Source: Sipunculus nudus (taxonomy: Eukaryota > Annelida > Sipuncula > Golfingiida > Sipunculidae). Taken from it: 64,000 nucleotides of DNA. Shown piece after piece: positions 12,451 through 24,194 of the stretch. The DNA lies in NCBI GenBank assembly GCA_026874595.1, contig CM049322.1:31931340-31995339 (forward strand), in the 5' to 3' direction. The stretch's first letter is position 1, and each line of letters begins with the position of its first letter. The notes under the pieces were generated by a model, which ran no database searches, was not told where the DNA came from, and saw only the letters and a program-made list of their open reading frames with translations. The translations under genes were made by a program, and so were the position numbers.

Positions 12451-14340
12451 AACTGTGACTTTTCCTTGCATTTGGTCTTTTCCAACCGATTTTGTTAATT
12501 TGGACCTCATACCAAATTAATATATGCTTAAGTTCATGACCTCATGAGTAAGGCTGTCCTCACGACTTCTTATATCCACAACATTCTATCCGTTGTTCAG
12601 CTTACAGTTGTTTCAATTTGTGTTAGATCAGAAAACCTATTGATTCTTTGTGTGAATCCTTCAGAAGTGCCGCTATTTCTGTCAATAAGTTCATTCTCTG
12701 CGATCATCGATACATGTAAATACAAATTTTCTGGCACTAGGAAACGGCAATTTCTAAAGTCTTTCTCAAGAAATTAACCTGTTTCACGGGCATAACTGCT
12801 TCTTGTTGGAAGTTCATAAATACCTACAGAGACTCTTCACTGATATCGCCTGACCTAAAAAATCACTCTTTGCTCCTCAGCCGTCAGAACGCTCATTAGT
12901 ATACCATTTCGGCATAATCAAACATTCAACATACCGTCTCCTTTGCAGAATCAGAGGGGTCGTTGGAGGATGTTGTTCATTGTCCACTAAATTGGACATT
13001 GTGGCTGTGTAGTTCCCGGGGGGCGAACAATACTGGCTACGGTCACTAACCAGCTCCTCTCATTTTAAATACCCTCTGATTTCGCTTTCTTAACTTAGCA
13101 CTGAATCATCCCTTAAAATCTGCTGAACAGTCTAAATAATCAATACTATTGCCAGGTACATTTGAACAATATTATGACCAGTGCATAGTGCCTGAATTTT
13201 TAATCTATCTTAAAACTGAGGAAATTAATATTTCTTAAAAATGGAACAACCGAAGGAACATGGACAGACCTGCAGTGCTTTACATTTAAGTAAATTTAAT
13301 CTTCTCCTCCTATATATGTATTGCATCTTATATACACGTGGTCACATATATACAAAGTAACTCAAACAAAGAAATGTCATTTTTGTATAAGTATGTTAAC
13401 AGTTGGAACTGTTGGAGAAAAGCATTGCATGAAACAATTTTTCTGTCAGCAAGAACCCGCTAAAGAATTTATGCAGCGCGCCCCGTCCCGCAGTAAAAAA
13501 TATCGGGATCGCCCCGCCTCGCCCCGCAAAATCATAAAAAAAGGCCGCGGGGCTCCGCGGGGCTGGCTGAGGCCCGCACAGGGCTCTATCACATCTATCA
13601 CACATACGTTATTGCATTTCATCCTCAGGCAGTTAGAGCGTACACAAACAGGTAGACAGTATACCATTTTAGAAGTTTTTTACAATAAATTATCTCCAAA
13701 TCTCCATACTTCCTGAATGATTTTCATTGAAATTTTGATAAAGGATTGGCAATAGTTTATTTTCTTTAATTCATATATGTTTTTATTCCAAATCGCCTTC
13801 CAAAATAATTTCCTTAAATTAATATGGAACATCGGGAAATGGCTTGATAAGAATTAAAGCGGGTTTGGGAACGGGTCAATTGTTGGCATAGGTATGAGAA
13901 TGTTATCTCTTATGAGATAGCATTTGTCTCTGTTTTCTCTTTGCTAAACACAATCACAAATCCGATCATGTTGACCTTGAACAGTTTACTTGGTGAATAA
14001 ATAAAATGTTTTGTTCATTGTGTAAAAAAAAGATTATACGCCTCTGGTCTAATTTCCATTTTTGTTCCTATAATTGATTGTTAAAATCTTTTTTTTAGCT
14101 CACCTGCCATTTACTCATGCTGATTTTAAGCAATAGGCCTTTGTCTGTCATCCTTCTATCTATCTGACTGACCGGCCTGTAACACCTAAGAAAAACGATA
14201 CAATAAGATGCTTAATGTTACAATCGGACAGAGTTCAACTAAATCTCAATGAAAATCTGGCAAAGTTTTGGTAACGTAATTTGGGACGCTCATGACAACA
14301 TCTTAATTTTAAGATCCATCAGAAACAACGGCCCTTACAG
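12450..14340. other. Ig2-Ig3 intron, remainder
   Basis: No exon is recognised. A markedly GC-rich, partly palindromic patch lies at about 13475-13590 (blocks of CCCCGCC, GGGGCTCCGCGGGG) within AT-rich surroundings. Frames over the patch on both strands look like base-composition artefacts. Confidence 0.5.
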
Positions 14341-14598
14341 GTTACACAACAGGTGAAGTGTTATATACTAGAGACACCATCACCCTTATCTGTACGGCTT
14401 ATGGTGGGAGACCACGACCAACCCTGACGTGGAACTGTTTTGGTAAGTCCGGAGCAACAGATTATCAGCCTGCCAGGACCACCAGCAGCTTCACCGCTAT
14501 CATAACAAAGGACTGGCATGGCAAGAGCTGTTCTTGTTTATCATCACACAGATCTATGTCCCCCCAACAGGTAGGTCCGGTCATCTTTAATATCTACT
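14341..14598 (+). CDS. Gene A exon 4: Ig domain 3
   Basis: The acceptor 'cccttacag' ends at 14340 and the donor GTGAGT starts at 14599; 258 bases, phase 1-1. It has B-strand Cys (ITLICTAYGG), Trp (LTWNCFG) and an F-strand pair SCSC in place of YxC. It is clearly paralogous to the gene B exon at 62796-63080, which shares ITLTCTSNRG, LTWSCNW, TCTC and an IFNxxC end. Intact reading frame. The fold is C2-like with an extra Cys pair. Confidence 0.8.
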
Positions 14599-15099
14599 GT
14601 GAGTAAACATGGGTTTCATTTACAGTATTTTATTTACGTAAGTGAGCCAAGTTAGTAGTTCACGGTCATCATTTGTCCTTTATTGCAGATATCAGCTGAT
14701 CGGTTGATAAAGGTTACATGCAAAATATTTATATGAAGTCTGATTGGGGTCACCGTTTTAGATAAACAGTCAGATAATGTGCATTGAATATATTTGTCAC
14801 CTATACACGTTTCTTAAACAAAATTCTTGACAAATTAGTTCAAAATGACTGCTATTGTTATACAATTTACTTTACCTGTTATGTTATTTCTTTTTCATTG
14901 GTGTCCATCTGTGTGACTGTATTGGGTGAATGTCAAATATATCTGGGGAGTAGTTTGTAGAAATTGAACATGTCCATCCATATTGGATGACCTCCTGGTA
15001 CAATTGATAGATGATGCCACCCTTGACATTTATTGATAGGATATACCCATTTTCTCAGGAGTGGTTTAATATGTCGGACTGAACTTTTCTATGCAAATA

Positions 15100-15283
15100 C
15101 AGTAAAACCTCGTTGTGTCGAACTCGCTTAAGTCGAATAACCTGCTTATGTCGAAGTTACAGACTCGATATTCCAGACAACTCTTGTTAAATTATTCCCA
15201 AATAAAACCCGCTAGTGTCGAACTTCTGATGTGTCGAAGTTTTCTGTGGGACCCTTCGACTTCGACACAACGAGGTTCCACTG
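15100..15283. mobile_element. Short TIR element (MITE), pogo/Tc1-like ends
   Basis: A 184-bp element lies between TA dinucleotides at 15098-15099 and 15284-15285. Its left end CAGTAAAACCTCGTTGTGTC pairs with the right end, whose reverse complement begins CAGTGGAACCTCGTTGTGTC. The TA target site and CAGTxxAACCTCGTT ends fit pogo/Tigger-type Tc1-mariner elements. There is no transposase, so it is non-autonomous. It lies in the intron between Ig3 and Ig4. Confidence 0.75.
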
Positions 15284-15609
15284 TATGTCTTTTTTTCTTA
15301 TGTAAAAGTTTGGATACTCTGGCTTCTCTTATGCCAGACAATTGGAGGGCTTTAATACCAGGAGACGTTCCATGCCTCACCTAAGCTATGCCCGTGTGAT
15401 TCGACTGATCCAGGTCGTAGCTTGATGACTGCCACTGTTCCAGTTCACATTAGGAAGCATATGCATTCAGACTCCTCATGGTATTCCTAAATTACAATAT
15501 AACAGAACTTAAATAACACAGAAACAAAGCATCGCACTCTATTATGAGTAAATCCTCTTGGGGGTGATATTAATTAAAAATTTTAAAATTAATGATATAT
15601 TTCTTCAAG

Positions 15610-15876
15610 CTCCACCAGAAGGTGCATCAGTTGATTCGGGTCTTCCCTGGTTAGATAAGAGAACCCACACATTAAATTGCCGGCTTACATACAACGGGCG
15701 TCCAGACCCACACTACACCTGATACAAAAACAACCAGCAGGTAGGTACAGGAGCCAGCATCAGCCTGACTGCCAGTAAGGAAGACAACGGGAAAAAACTC
15801 AAATGTGAAGTGAAGAACGCCCACACAGACCGATCAGGGGACCCCATAGAGGTTGAGGTCACACTTGATGTTCAGT
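15610..15876 (+). pseudogene. Gene A exon 5: Ig domain 4, nonsense mutation
   Basis: The acceptor 'tttcttcaag' ends at 15609 and the donor GTAATT starts at 15877; 267 bases, phase 1-1. The frame gives a clear Ig domain with THTLNCRL (B-strand Cys) and KLKCEVKN (F-strand Cys). The codon between HYT and YKNNQQ is TGA (15720-15722). The gene B counterpart has Trp there (EYEWYINN), so this is a TGG-to-TGA change at the invariant Ig tryptophan. Read normally it truncates the protein before the membrane; skipping the exon would keep the frame. Confidence 0.8.
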
Positions 15877-16029
15877 GTAATTTATACGTTTCATGTTTAA
15901 TGGTTTCTGTATACTGATGTAATGTTTTGTGCTTGAACAGAAACTGGAATAAGGTTTGCTTTTGCACGAATTTCCGCAAGTTCTTCTGCTGTGGATTATG
16001 ACGTATGTTAATTGTTGATGTGTTCTAAT

Positions 16030-16230
16030 GGAACGTGGTGGTGTAATGGCAAAGGTACTGGACTTGTAATAAAGCTTTCATTGGTTCGAATCCCGCAGAC
16101 TCTCACTTCTTCGCTCCGACCCTTAAGCAATGTCTCATCCACAAGTGTTCTAATGCCAACCCAGCATTACAAATTGGACCGGATTAAATGCTATCTGCAT
16201 TATGACAATTCGTTGTGTTTCAGTAAATGA
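16030..16230 (+). mobile_element. tRNA-derived SINE-like repeat
   Basis: The plus strand has GGTGGTGTAATGGC (A box) followed by GGTTCGAATCC (B box, 16083-16093), with an anticodon-loop-like CTTGTAA between them that would read as Thr (TGT). The acceptor stem is not convincing and unrelated tail sequence follows. It is therefore a tRNA-derived SINE head and not a tRNA gene. It lies in the Ig4-Ig5 intron. Confidence 0.6.
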
Positions 16231-16797
16231 TGTTATGTCTGTTACAAAATATCTCAATAACTGCTGCAGCTTAGGCAAATAGTATCTCAAGAATATTGAG
16301 CATGAGACTGCTATTTGATATTGACCTGCAGATGGCTCCACCTGTGTGTGCCAACTTTCTGCGCTCTCTGACTTTTTTTTTCTGCTTTTTTTCCAAGATA
16401 TGTCATAAAGGATTAATAGTTTGGCTTTCTAGTTTGGCTTTCAACTTCAGCTGCATGAGCACCGTGACACATGGGACCTTTCTTCTTGGTCTGCCTTTTT
16501 GCCATTTTACCTGTACCATATTACCTGTCCCATCATTAACATGCACCCAAGATTTTTTTTACAATCCCTATCGCTTTTAGTTAATTACAAGGTTATCATT
16601 ATTCCTCCATAGCTAATCATGCACTTTGTTAAAATTTAGTTTGTACTGCTCATGTATTTTGAATATAAAATGGGTTCTTGTTAAATTTAGGGTATATTTG
16701 TGCATTACTTATACTGCCATTTCTTAGTTAAACAGATGGCTGGTATTATTTGTGCCTCTATTCCCTTGGTAAATGTGGTTTTGTTATCTCTTGACAG

Positions 16798-17067
16798 ATA
16801 ACCCAGTTGTCTCTTTGGACCCGCCTACTGCAACTTTGACCAGGAGAGAGAATGAAACTCTTACACTCAGCTGTTCAGCAGACAGCAACCCAGGCAGTGA
16901 CTACCAGTGGACCAAAGACTCAGTACATCATTCTGGTGGACAGCAACTACATATACAGGATGCTAAGAAGACTGATGCTGGTGTCTACAGATGTACAGTT
17001 ACTGTTCAAGGTGCACATGACTATGGTTCCCTCAGAGGTTACGCAGAGACCAATGTCAAGATCCAGT
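16798..17067 (+). CDS. Gene A exon 6: Ig domain 5
   Basis: The acceptor 'tatctcttgacag' ends at 16797 and the donor GTGAGT starts at 17068; 270 bases, phase 1-1. It encodes NPVVSLDPPTATLTRREN, B-strand Cys (LTLSCSAD), Trp (DYQWTKD) and the TDAGVYRCTV F-strand motif. It corresponds to the gene B exon at about 60281-60550. The frame is intact. The next recognisable exon is 5.7 kb away because of the PLE pair inserted in the intron. Confidence 0.87.
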
Positions 17068-17746
17068 GTGAGTGTTTTTGACCTCTTAAGAGCCCTAACT
17101 GGATGCTTTTTTTAAAGATAATAACCAGCCCATACAAGATATACAGCCATGTGACTTGATGAAAAATTTATATTTTCCGAAAAACTGCAATTTAGGAATT
17201 GCATGTATTTTTAAGTATACACATAAGAAGCACTGCCCCTCATAAACTTTAAAATGAGAATTAATTATATAAAGCTGCCTGAGCTTGTATTTTTATTATG
17301 CCCTTCATGTTCATTAACTTAGGTTAAGTACAGTTACATTTAACAAAATCAGTACTTCTCTTATTTTCTTTGTGATGTTGCATTAAGGTCGTTATGAAGT
17401 TCCTTAAGGAAAACTTTTAACTGCGCTTTTGCTTCTCAGTGCCGTCTAGTATTCACACGTTGAATGTGGCATAATATTTGGGAATACGTACCTCTTGCTA
17501 TGAGTCGTAATATAATTAGATGCCTAGGCAAGGAATATTTTTACAATGAACTTATGGGATTTCACTAAATGATTATAACAAAAAAAGTATAACATGTAAG
17601 ATATGTCAATTATCCCTGGTGCACGGACAAATTTGTCACTCATATGTCTTTTTAATAACCAGCCTCAATTTATATTTAATTTAAAAAGCGTCTGAAAAAG
17701 CGTGCGGATGCGAACCAAGAACTGTAAAGATTGAGCTCAGAAATGT

Positions 17747-17754
17747 TAATATAT

Positions 17755-17814
<60 letters not shown>
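17747..17814. repeat. TA array at left edge of PLE pair
   Basis: TA repeat abutting the terminal sequence of PLE1. Similar arrays flank PLE2 (about 22285-22359) and PLE3 (about 26466-26545), so all three outer PLE ends lie in TA-rich DNA. Confidence 0.9.
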
Positions 17815-17816
<2 letters not shown>

Positions 17817-17903
17817 GATGTAGAATGCGTATAGCCGTGTTAGTCCCTCAGTGTATAGATAACAGAATGAAGACGCCTTAGTGTTGACTAACTGTTTAAT
17901 TCA

Positions 17904-17944
17904 ACCACGAGCTTTCGAAGCTTATAGCTTCTTCATCAGGTGTC
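17904..17944 (-). ncRNA. Hammerhead-ribozyme-like motif in PLE1
   Basis: The minus strand carries CTGATGA (17933-17939), a GAAGCT/AGCTTC hairpin, GAAA and then GCTCGTGG. It has the same sequence and layout as the copies in PLE2 and PLE3. The detailed folding argument is given under the PLE2 copy. Confidence 0.55.
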
Positions 17945-18572
17945 AAGTGGAAAGGTATAGAAATCGGCTGTATATATATGTTAGATAGACAATTTCTAAT
18001 GACCATAATGCATGGTATAGTGTAATGGATCTGTGATTGGCTACTCTGAATTTGTATCATGTTGACCCAAGTTCCGAGTGTGTCATTGTTATTTACCCAT
18101 AATGCTAGGTTATGACTGTCCGGGTTATGTTGAGTTCATGTCCTCTGACATAATAAATGTTTAAAGTTCATTATGCTCATCGGCTCAATGTTGATGATGA
18201 TTGACGACTAATGTGGTGGCGATCTGGTTGTGCAAGTCCATGATTATGAATAGAGATAATCCATATGTAAATGGTGTATTAAATGATGTATTAAAAAGTC
18301 TGTATCAGAAAGTTTACGTATAAGATGATGACGTTTGTCGATTACTTAATATTATTATTGTGTGTAAGCTTGAGAGGTAATCTCACAACACGGCGGTATC
18401 AGTGGCGGGAATGTGCACGTATGCATGAGGAATGACGTCACGTCATTATCAATATGGAGGGGTCGTTCGGTGCTATTAATATTATGGTATGTCTCAATGT
18501 CTGTAGTGTGCCATGAAACCGGCATCGCGATTTAATCCTTTCCTTATGGTGTCAAATTTATCAATCAGTTTT

Positions 18573-18812
18573 AGTTCCCATATCTGTAGTTGTCGTGTGT
18601 CGGTAAGGTGGCCCTTTAGAACGCAAATCTGCATGCATTCTGGCCAGTGTTCCTGTTTAGAAAAATGTTCTCCGACCGGTAAGTTCGTGTCTAGTTCCCA
18701 TATCTGTCGTTGTCGTGTGTCGGTAAGGTGGTCCTTTAGAACGCAAATCTGCATGCATTCTGGCCAGTGTTCCTGTTGAGAAAAATGTTCTCCGACCGGT
18801 AAGTTCGTGTCT
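18573..18812 (-). repeat. 120-bp tandem duplication inside PLE1 endonuclease
   Basis: Two direct copies (18573-18692 and 18693-18812) of a 120-base unit encode 40 residues each, spanning LDTNLPVGEHF to TRQRQIWE. They differ at a few positions. PLE2 and PLE3 have a single copy. The duplication keeps the frame but adds a second copy of part of the GIY-YIG domain. Confidence 0.9.
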
Positions 18813-19734
18813 AGCGCTTTAATGGACTGTCTGTGGCCATTTATTCTAAGACTTAGCATTAGGCTGGTTTCGCCTATATAAATAACTCCTGGACATATTT
18901 TACATAGGATGGCATAGACTACACCTTTACTGGTGCAGTCAAAGTGTCCCTGAATAGTGTGTTTGGCACCATGGATAATTAGGGTTTCCATGCGGACTAT
19001 GAGTGGGCATGTGCGACAGCGCGGTCTTTTACATGGGAATGTACCGTTAGTGTTATCATATCTGAAGCTTTGATTTTGTACTAATTTTTTATGTAGATTA
19101 TGGGGTTGTTTAAAAGAGAGGAGTGGTGTGTCGGGAAAGAGAGGTTTTAATGTAGGGTCCGATTCTAATAAAGGTTGCAGATCGTGGATAACTCTTTTTA
19201 GAGGTTTTAGCATGCGGGGATGAAATGTTGTTACTAGCGGTGTGCGAGTGTTTTCTATTTTGATTTTTGGAGCGAGTAGAGAGCTGCGTGAGATTTTAGT
19301 GGCTTTTCCTATTTGTTTTTCTACCGTTTTCTGTTTGTATCCCATGTTGATAAAAATATTTTGTAGTTTCGCTATGTTTCGATTTCTATCGGATATGTCG
19401 GAACATATCCTATTGTATCTTATGGCTTGACTGAACATAATGGATTTACCAACATGGGGTGGGTGACAACTAGTAGGATGGATAAAATGGGTAAATAGAT
19501 GTGTGAATGTTGCCATCTGTTTATTTTACTGTGGTGTCAAGGAAATTAATCCTATTTACGGAGTACTCCATTTTGAATTTTATGTCGGGGTGAAAATTAT
19601 TGAAATCTCTATAAAATTTTAATAGGTTTTCACGACCATGATGCCATATAAGAAATATATCGTCGATGTAACGTAGGTAGAGTAAAGGTTTAAATGCTTG
19701 TTGATCAAGAAAATTTTTATACATTATCACATTC

Positions 19735-22285
19735 AGGAGCAGGATTAAAACTGAAATTATAGACAAAATAACCAAACCAGAATATAATTTGACAAACGGT
19801 GAGCGCAAAGCAATGATTAAATTACAGAATAATAATGAAATTGTGATCAGACCTGCCGATAAAGGGGGAGCCACTGTTATACAAAATAAGAATGACTATG
19901 TTAAAGAAGCGTATCGCCAACTTAATATTCATAAGTATTATAAAAAAAACTAGAAAAAGACCCAACCCCACAATATCTGCAAGAGCTAAACGGTCTTATC
20001 TCCACATTCCCTCTAGAAACACAACATCAAATTAATGAATTAATCCCATGTGATCCTAAACCCGGCTACTTCTATACACTTCCCAAAATTCACAAACAAA
20101 ACAACCCTGGTCGTCCCATCATCTCCGGATTGGGTACACTCACTGAAAAAATATCCGGTTTTGTAGAATCATGTTTAAAACCTATAGTCCTAAATTCCAG
20201 TAGTTACGTTCGAGACACCAATGATTTCTTAAACAAACTTGGCCAAATCAACAAAATTCCACCACATTCTATCTTAGCAACTCTTGATGTGGAATCCCTT
20301 TACACCAATATCCCCCATAATGACGGGCTTGCCGCATCTTTAAAATTACTCACAAAATTTCATACCGTAAACGTGGCAGCCCCATCAGTCTTAAAAAAAC
20401 TTGCGGAATTTATTCTCACCCATAATTATTTTAGCTTCAACAATGAGATTTATCTTCAGATGATGGGAACGGCCATGGGTACACGCATGGCGCCACAATA
20501 TGCAAACACATTTATGATTTCAATAAAATTTTCTTGATCAACAAGCATTTAAACCTTTACTCTACTTACGTTACATCGACGATATATTTCTTATATGGCA
20601 TCATGGTCGTGAAAACCTATTAAAATTTTATAGAGATTTCAATAATTTTCACCCCGACATAAAATTCAAAATGGAGTACTCCGTAGATAGGATTAATTTC
20701 CTTGACACCACAGTAAAATTAACAGATTGCAACATTCACACATCTATTTACCGCAAACCCACCGACAGGTATAATTATATCCATCCAACTAGTTGTCACC
20801 CACCCCATGTTGGTAAATCCATTATATTCAGTCAAGCCATAAGATACAATAGGATATGTTCCGACATATCCGATAGAAATCGAAACATAGCGAAACTACA
20901 AAATATTTTTATCAACTTGGGATACAAACAGAAAACGGTAGAAAAACAAAGAGGAAAAGCCACTAAAATCTCACGCACCTCTCTACTCGCACCAAAAATC
21001 AAAATAGAAAACATTTGCACACCGCTAGTTACAACATTTCATCCCCGCATACTAAAACCTCTAAAAAGAATTACCCACGATCTGCAACCTTTATTAGAAT
21101 CGGACCCTACATTAAAAACTCTCTTTCCCGACACACCACTCCTCTCTTTTAAACAACCCCATAATCTACATGAAAAATTAGTACAAAATCAAAGCTTCAG
21201 ATATGAAAACACTAACGGTACATTCCCATGTAAAAGACCGCGCTGTCGCACATGCCCACTCATAGTCCGCATGGAAACCCTAATTATCCATGGTGCCAAA
21301 CACACTATTCAGGGACACTTTGACTGCACCAGTAAAGGTGTAGTCTATGCCATCCTATGTAAAATATGTCCAGGAGTTATTTATATAGGCGAAACCAGCC
21401 TAATGCTAAGTCTTAGAATAAATGGCCACAGACAGTCCATTAAAGCGCTAGACACGAACTTACCGGTCGGAGAACATTTTTCTCAACAGGAACACTGGCC
21501 AGAATGCATGCAGATTTGCGTTCTAAAGGACCACCTTACCGACACACGACAACGACAGATATGGGAACTAAAACTGATTGATAAATTTGACACCATAAGG
21601 AAAGGATTAAATCGCGATGGCGGTTTCATGGCACACTACAGACATTGAGACATACCATAATATTAATAGCACCGAACGACCCCTCCATATTGATAATGAC
21701 GTGACGTCATTCCTCATGCATACGTGCACATTCCCGCCACTGATACCGCCGTGTTGTGAGATCACCTCTCAAGCTTACACACAATAATAATATTAAGTAA
21801 TCGACAAACGTCATCATCTTATACGTAAACTTTCTGATACAGACTTTTTAATATATCATTTAATACACCATTTACATATGGATTATCTCTATTCATAATC
21901 ATGGACTTGCACAACCAGATCGCCACCAAATTAGTCGTCAATCATCATCAACATTGAGCCGATGAGCATAATGAACTTTAAACCTTTATTATGTCAGAGG
22001 ACATGAACTCAACATAACCCGGACAGTCATAACCTAGCATTATGGGTAAATAACAATGACACACTCGGAACCTGGGTCAACATGATACAAATTCAGAGTA
22101 GCCAATCACAGATCCATAACACTATACCATGCATTATGTTCATTAGAAATTGTCTATCTAACATATATATACAGCCGATTTCTATACCTTTCCACTTGAC
22201 ACCTGATGAAGAAGCTATAAGCTTCGAAAGCTCGTGGTTGAATTAAACAGTTAGTCAACACTAAGGCGTCTTCATTCTGTTATGT
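19735..22285 (+). mobile_element. PLE2: Penelope-like retroelement, longest copy, frameshifted
   Basis: This is the most complete copy. The N-terminal RT part (EIIDKITKPEYNL, RPADKGGATV) starts near 19750. It is followed by LPKIHK, the motif-A region DVESLYTNIPH (about 20286-20318), the motif-B region MGTAMGTRMAPQYAN (about 20460-20510) and the motif-C YIDD (20572-20583). The GIY-YIG endonuclease frame ends at 21648. Frame breaks occur in an A-run near 19945 and again near 20520-20535, so no full protein is made. A 3' untranslated region of about 640 bases carries the hammerhead-like motif. It belongs to the EN-containing Penelope-like group; the clade cannot be set by eye. Confidence 0.85.
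22198..22240 (+). ncRNA. Hammerhead-ribozyme-like motif in PLE2
   Basis: CTGATGA (22203-22209), then a GAAGCT-ATA-AGCTTC hairpin as stem II (22211-22225), then GAAA (22226-22229) and GCTC|GTGG. CAC before the core (22200-22202) can pair with GTG (22234-22236) as stem I. Stem III is reduced to the self-complementary AGCU, which could pair only between two molecules. Minimal hammerheads of this kind, active as dimers, are reported for Penelope-like elements. One A (22210) is left unpaired at the base of stem II. Cleavage would fall after C22233. Confidence 0.6.
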
Positions 22286-22290
22286 ATATA

Positions 22291-22359
<69 letters not shown>
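22285..22359. repeat. TA array at right edge of PLE2
   Basis: Interrupted TA repeat directly after the PLE2 end 'cattctgttat'. The counterpart after PLE3 lies at about 26466-26545. Confidence 0.9.
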
Positions 22360-22361
<2 letters not shown>

Positions 22362-22808
22362 CTCCTGGTTACTTGCTTTTTGATAAAATAAAAATTGAAA
22401 TAGTTTTGTGTGCTGACTTACTGCCACGTTTTACATAACAGCAAATGAATCTGACGTCATTGTTCTCAGTGGTGTCATATCACATTAGATAAATGCGTTT
22501 TATGGATGGAAGCATGGTGAAAATGTTCTCAGTATTCCTAAAGATAAAATATTTACTGTTAAATCCCATTAAAAGCTGATCTCTTTTTAAGGTGAAATCA
22601 ACATCCACAATAAAATCCCATTTCAGATTGTAACAAGATGCCAATTTTCCATTTTTCAAATGCACTAAAATTATCCACTGGACAACGATACAATCAATTG
22701 AAAACAATAAGCCTCACTATAACAGTTTTAGTAAATGATAGACAATAAATAGTTTTAGAAAATTGTTAACTGTTTGCTTTCATTTTGATGCCCCAAGTTA
22801 TATTTCAG

Positions 22809-23087
22809 ATCTACACTTGACCGTGTGTCCAGTTCAGCAGACCACCGAATATGAACAACTCAGCATGAATTGTTCAGCTGATGGATTTCCTACGAGTGTC
22901 ACTTTCAGTGATTGGAGACAAATCAGGGGCACACATGATCGGATAATTCCCTGGACTAGGAAGACAGGATATGTATTTTACCTAGAACTGGAGTCAGTGG
23001 AGTATACAGACGCAGGCCTTTATATATGCCGGGCTAAGAATGAACCATTCCCCAAAGTTATGGCCCAGCAGAATGTTGAAGTACGAT
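22809..23087 (+). CDS. Gene A exon 7: Ig domain 6
   Basis: The acceptor 'agttatatttcag' ends at 22808 and the donor GTAAGT starts at 23088; 279 bases, phase 1-1. It has B-strand Cys (LSMNCSADG), Trp (TFSDWRQI) and F-strand TDAGLYICRA. The gene B counterpart is 55961-56236, with matching EYTDxGxYxC. The frame is intact. A near-identical copy of this exon lies at 26999-27277. Confidence 0.88.
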
Positions 23088-24194
23088 GTAAGTATCTACC
23101 TACCCCATACAGACGCTACTTTGTAAACAAAAATGAAAGGATAACTCTTTATCAGAATCCCTTATTTTTCAAATTTGAATTACATTGGGTTGTCCCAACC
23201 AATTAGGTCATGCATGGGTATTTATTGTCTTTTTTTAGCTGAGCTACTTATGAAATGGGTGATCAAAATTTTTGACATCCTCTTGTTCATGCACTCCCCT
23301 GTTTTCATTCACTTTAATGACATGTAATTTAAATGACTTCTGGTTCATAAGAGTTTAAAATGGTTCATGTTATTAATCACACCGTTTTACGCAAGTGCTC
23401 TGACTGGACTCGCCGTGTGTAAAGCTCTAAAGATTAAAGAACAGCATAGAAGATCATTTGCAAATGACCTGGTAGAGGCTATCTTTTAAATACAAGGAAC
23501 CAATAAATGTATAAGTTACCCTGTTGATTGCATTTAACATATTTTTCCAAATGCGTACTCTGCTTCCACTCTATGATAACAAAAATCTACCTTATCACTT
23601 CATTATGTTCTCTGACACATGTGATTTTAATGAAATGTGTTTACATATTTTAAAGCCCCTTCCGTAGGATTTTCAGATTATTTTACTACATTATCACCAT
23701 ATCTAACCAATACCTACTCTTTCTTTCTTTACCAGACCTAAAGTTCATGCTGTCACAGGTTACGCTTACAAGCCGAATGAACCGATATGTCACTTATGAC
23801 AACTTTTCTAGAAATGTTGCATTCATTCATGTTATGATTAATCAGACATCAGACGCTTGATATTAAATTGAATATATAAAAAGAAAGTCACTTGTAGAGA
23901 TTTCCCCGGTGTCCCTCATTTCCTTTCTCACTGTAAGACACGAATGTTTCTGGTCAGACTTTTATATATACTATTTTTTTATTCACCAATATTTTATCGA
24001 TATATGGTGCAAATGTAATTGTGACTTCTTGTTCCAATTCTGTCAGAACTGATATCATCAGGTGACATTAGATCATAGTGTCAGTTTGTGTTGATTAGCT
24101 GACCATTATCAACATTTGATCGGTTGGTTAATGTGTTTCATGAATATGAATAGCAAAGTTTTAGTATCAAGGTCTTTTGGATTGTATTTTGCAG

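Larger units (their letters stand above)
17820..19800 (-). mobile_element. PLE1: Penelope-like retroelement, inverted, defective
   Basis: Reading on the minus strand, the element has a 3' part of the reverse transcriptase with the YIDD catalytic box (19659-19670), a linker, a Cys-rich segment (CKRPRCRTC) and a GIY-YIG endonuclease (VVYAILC...VIYIGET...NGHR). An untranslated tail of about 0.65 kb runs down to 17820. A TAA just after INFLDTTVK (near 19518) separates the RT part (19521-19874) from the endonuclease frame (18494-19516), so the copy is defective. The endonuclease also has an in-frame 120-bp tandem duplication (18573-18692 and 18693-18812). It is joined head to head with PLE2. Confidence 0.85.

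Noticed and set aside
18494-19874. PLE1 as a host RT or telomerase gene
   Set aside because: The YIDD RT box plus GIY-YIG endonuclease and three nearly identical local copies identify a Penelope-like retroelement.
22480-22707. 75-codon minus-strand frame repeated at 26672-26893
   Set aside because: It is repeated only because the intron is part of the 4.19-kb duplication; no domain and the two copies end differently.
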